This document shows positions 61,698 through 64,000 of a stretch of 64,000 nucleotides of DNA, in pieces. Source of the DNA: an uncultured Parasphingopyxis sp. (GTDB lineage: Bacteria; Pseudomonadota; Alphaproteobacteria; Sphingomonadales; Sphingomonadaceae). Each line of letters starts with the position of its first letter. The stretch's first letter is position 1. Below the pieces are notes generated by a model. It saw only the letters and a program-made list of their open reading frames with translations. It did no database searches and was not told the origin of the DNA. The position numbers were made by a program, and so were the translations under genes. The DNA lies in NCBI RefSeq assembly GCF_937129435.1, contig NZ_CAKZNF010000024.1, forward strand, positions 1 to 64,000, given 5' to 3'.

Positions 61698-62798
61698 CTA
61701 TTCCTCGGTTCGGATCAGCACGGCCTCGCCGATCAGCAGGAACAGGAAGAACGGCGCCCAGGCTGCGAGCATTGGCGGATAGGCGCCGATATTGCCCATG
61801 GCGAGCGCGAAATTGTCGGCGACGAAATAGGTGAAGCCGAGCGCCATGCCGATGATCGCGCGGATGAAGAGCTGCCCCGACCGTGCCAGCCCGAAGCCCG
61901 CGATCGCACCGAGGAGCGGCATCAATATCGTCGAAAGCGGGCCGGAAATCTTGTGCCAGAGCCCTGCCTCCAGTCCCACGGTTGGCCGGCCCGCCGCCTG
62001 CAGGTCGGCAATCGCCTCCTGCAATTGCGGGAAATTGAGCGCGCGCGCCTCGACATTCGACAGCGTGAACTGATCCGGCGTCACGCCTTCGGCCACGGTG
62101 ATCGTGCCGAGTTCCTCGCGCTCCACGCCGTCGACCTCGAAGCGCGTCGCGTTCTCCAACCGCCAGGCCTCGCCGTCGCGCCGCGCGATATCGCCATGGA
62201 CGATCGTGTGCAGCGTGCCGTCGCGACGGTCGTAAATCGTCACGTCGCGCAGCACCGTGCCGTCGCGGCGCCCGCTGGCCGATGCCGCGTTGATCAGGTC
62301 GTCGCCGTCGCGCACCCAGACATTGGTGGAACTGCTGCTGTCCGGGATCGGGCCGTATTCGACCGCCTCCCAGGCGCTCAGCGTCGCATAGGCGGGCGCG
62401 GTGACGCGCTCGTTGAAGACGAAGAGCAGCCCGGCGATGACGAGGCTCGACAGGATCAGCGGCGCCAGGATCTGGTGCGCCGATGCGCCCGCCGCCTTCA
62501 TCGAGATGACCTCGCTATTCGCGTTGAGGGTCGAGAGGGCGATCAACGAGCCCAATAGCGCTGAAAAAGGCAGGAAACGCTCAATCAGTTGCGGTACGCG
62601 CAGCGAGACATAGAGCCACAGTTCGGCTTCGCCATTGCCGGGCTGGGCAAGAATCGCCCCCGATTCGCCGAGCAGGTCGAGCGCCATCAGGATGACGACG
62701 AGCCCGGCAAGCACAGCGAAGACGCGCGTCACGAAAACGCGCGCCATATACCAGGCGATCGTCCGCGACGGGAAGAATTGAAGCGAGACGGCGGCCAT
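61698..62798 (-). CDS. lptG: LPS export permease LptG
   Basis: 366 residues: three N-terminal and three C-terminal membrane helices flanking a periplasmic beta-jellyroll domain. ARVFVTRVFAVLAGLVVILMALDLLGESG near 20 and KAAGASAHQILAPLI near 103 are LptFG/YjgPQ motifs. It forms the permease of the LptB2FG transporter that delivers LPS to the outer membrane. A 3-nt gap follows lptF; the flippase follows. Confidence 0.93.
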   Translation of the reverse strand: MAAVSLQFFPSRTIAWYMARVFVTRVFAVLAGLVVILMALDLLGESGAILAQPGNGEAELWLYVSLRVPQLIERFLPFSALLGSLIALSTLNANSEVISMKAAGASAHQILAPLILSSLVIAGLLFVFNERVTAPAYATLSAWEAVEYGPIPDSSSSTNVWVRDGDDLINAASASGRRDGTVLRDVTIYDRRDGTLHTIVHGDIARRDGEAWRLENATRFEVDGVEREELGTITVAEGVTPDQFTLSNVEARALNFPQLQEAIADLQAAGRPTVGLEAGLWHKISGPLSTILMPLLGAIAGFGLARSGQLFIRAIIGMALGFTYFVADNFALAMGNIGAYPPMLAAWAPFFLFLLIGEAVLIRTEE

Positions 62799-62801
62799 CG
62801 A

Positions 62802-64000
62802 CTAGTCGGCTGCCACGGTGCGGCGTCGCCGGAAGAGCGATTTCACTGCGCTGAACGTTTTCGAGAAGGCGCGTTCGAGTGCGCCAATCGGCTGGCCGCC
62901 GGGCACATAGGCGATCTGATAGTACATCCAGGCGATCATCGCACTGAACACGACGAACGGTACCCATAGCGAAATCCAGGGGCTGACAAGGCCCAGCGCC
63001 GCCGCATCTTCGCCATATTGGCAGATCTTGTGATAGGTCACGACGATCACGATCGACAGGAACACGCCGAGCGCCGAACTCGATCGCTTGGGCGGCACGG
63101 CGAGCGCCACCGCCAGCAACGGCAGCAGGAACATCATCGCCACCTCGGCGAGGCGGTAATGGAAATTCGCCCGGCTCGCCATGCGCAGGTCCGGGGGCGC
63201 GCGTGGATCGTCTCCGACGCGAACGAGTTCGGGCAGGGTCAGCTCGCGATGAATGCCGCCGCGGCCGCGAAAGGCGTCGACCCGGGGCAGGTTGATGGGC
63301 AGGTCGTGGCTTTCGAAGCTCAGCACGCGGGGGCGGCTGAAATCGGCCTCGTCATGGACGAGGCGGCCATTGGTCAGGCGCAAGAGGATCGTGTCGGGAT
63401 CGTCGGTGCCCATGAACGTGCCCTGCTCGGCGGCGACGGCGAGGTCGCGGCCCTCGTCGGTCGTCGTGCGGACGAAGATGCCATAGAGATCGGTGCCTTC
63501 ATTCTCGCTGCGTTCGACGCGCAATGTCATGCCGCTGCCCAGCCGGTTGAACTCGCCGACCTTGATCGAGGCGCCGAGCGCGCCCTGGCGCAGCTCGAAC
63601 TGGAGATTCTCGTACGAGTATCGCGCCATCGGCTGAAGATAGCCGACGATGACGAGGTTCAGCAGCACGAAGCCGATGGTGAAAAGATAGGGGACGAAGA
63701 GCAGCCGCCGATAGCCGAGGCCGACGGCGCGAAAGACGTCGAGCTCGGACGAAAGGGCGAGCTTGCGGAAGGCGAGCAGGATGCCGAGCAGCAGGCCGAC
63801 CGGGATCGCCATCGACAGATATTCGGGAACGAGATTGGCCAGCATCTGCCAGACGACGCTGACCGGGCCGCCCTCCTTCGCCACGAAATCGAACAATCGC
63901 AGCATCTTGTCGAGCACCAGCAGCATGGCGGCAATGACCAGCGTTCCCACCAGCGGCAGGATGATGAGCCGGAACATATACCGGTCGGTGGCGGTAAAAA
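62802..64000 (-). CDS. lptF: LPS export permease LptF (5' end beyond the window)
   Basis: At least 398 residues are visible. The ATG at 63977 is unlikely to be the true start, since codons before it read FTATDRY and LptF proteins begin with a TATDRYM-like segment, so the first codons lie past position 64000. Membrane helices at the N-terminus, MLRLFDFVAKEGG near 27, SSELDVFRAVGLGYRRL near 80, a periplasmic domain and four C-terminal helices follow. It is the LptG partner in LPS export. Confidence 0.93.
   Translation of the reverse strand, partial: FTATDRYMFRLIILPLVGTLVIAAMLLVLDKMLRLFDFVAKEGGPVSVVWQMLANLVPEYLSMAIPVGLLLGILLAFRKLALSSELDVFRAVGLGYRRLLFVPYLFTIGFVLLNLVIVGYLQPMARYSYENLQFELRQGALGASIKVGEFNRLGSGMTLRVERSENEGTDLYGIFVRTTTDEGRDLAVAAEQGTFMGTDDPDTILLRLTNGRLVHDEADFSRPRVLSFESHDLPINLPRVDAFRGRGGIHRELTLPELVRVGDDPRAPPDLRMASRANFHYRLAEVAMMFLLPLLAVALAVPPKRSSSALGVFLSIVIVVTYHKICQYGEDAAALGLVSPWISLWVPFVVFSAMIAWMYYQIAYVPGGQPIGALERAFSKTFSAVKSLFRRRRTVAAD

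Overview
The window is G+C-rich bacterial chromosome, almost certainly from an alphaproteobacterium of the order Sphingomonadales. The evidence is a PhyR/NepR/EcfG general stress response locus with a PhyP-type kinase, an alphaproteobacterial run of argS, SPOR protein, nagZ, scpA, scpB and tatABC, tandem flavin-halogenase genes, and a pair of genes resembling a bacterial ceramide synthase and an FA2H-type lipid hydroxylase. Genes are tightly packed, and 4-nt ATGA/GTGA overlaps are the rule. There are no tRNA or rRNA genes, insertion sequences, phage genes or CRISPR arrays. The mobile-looking material is three intergenic palindromic repeats.

Layout. 1-8964: tail of an unidentified gene, purL, an orphan lipoprotein, an MliC-like lipoprotein, purT, a coupled pair (proline-rich membrane protein and TIR-domain membrane protein), a MUG/TDG-like DNA glycosylase, cysK and a small membrane protein. 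8965-27918: the complete division and cell wall (dcw) cluster mraZ-rsmH-ftsL-ftsI-murE-murF-mraY-murD-ftsW-murG-murC-murB-ddl-ftsQ-ftsA-ftsZ. It has a MraZ-box-like array in front, GANTC and CtrA-like sites before ftsZ, and a strong terminator behind it. 28054-42839: a TPR/poly-proline/tandem-SPOR protein, dgt, a DUF1800/DUF1501 pair, argS, a SPOR protein, nagZ, scpAB, tatABC, a phospholipase D and an entericidin.

43145-47079 is the general stress response locus: phyP-nepR on the minus strand, and phyR, a 46-aa membrane peptide and ecfG on the plus strand. A 57-aa gene resembling NepR runs convergent to ecfG. PhyR phosphorylation would sequester the anti-sigma factor NepR and free EcfG. The PhyP-like kinase has lost the ATP-binding motifs and so looks built for phosphatase activity. 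47143-55034: glnE, prxQ/bcp, a DUF455 ferritin-like protein, an M23 peptidase, erpA, a double-retropepsin/PDZ protein, a GNAT and exonuclease III.

55031-64000, all on the minus strand: two overlapping tryptophan-halogenase-family genes (one degenerate), then a block read as lptF-lptG-flippase-lipid hydroxylase-GNAT acyltransferase. The last two look like sphingolipid enzymes, an FA2H-like alpha-hydroxylase and a ceramide-synthase-like double GNAT. The block therefore looks like an outer-membrane lipid assembly and export module. I consider it, together with the TIR pair and the NepR-like gene beside ecfG, the most worthwhile part of the window to follow up.
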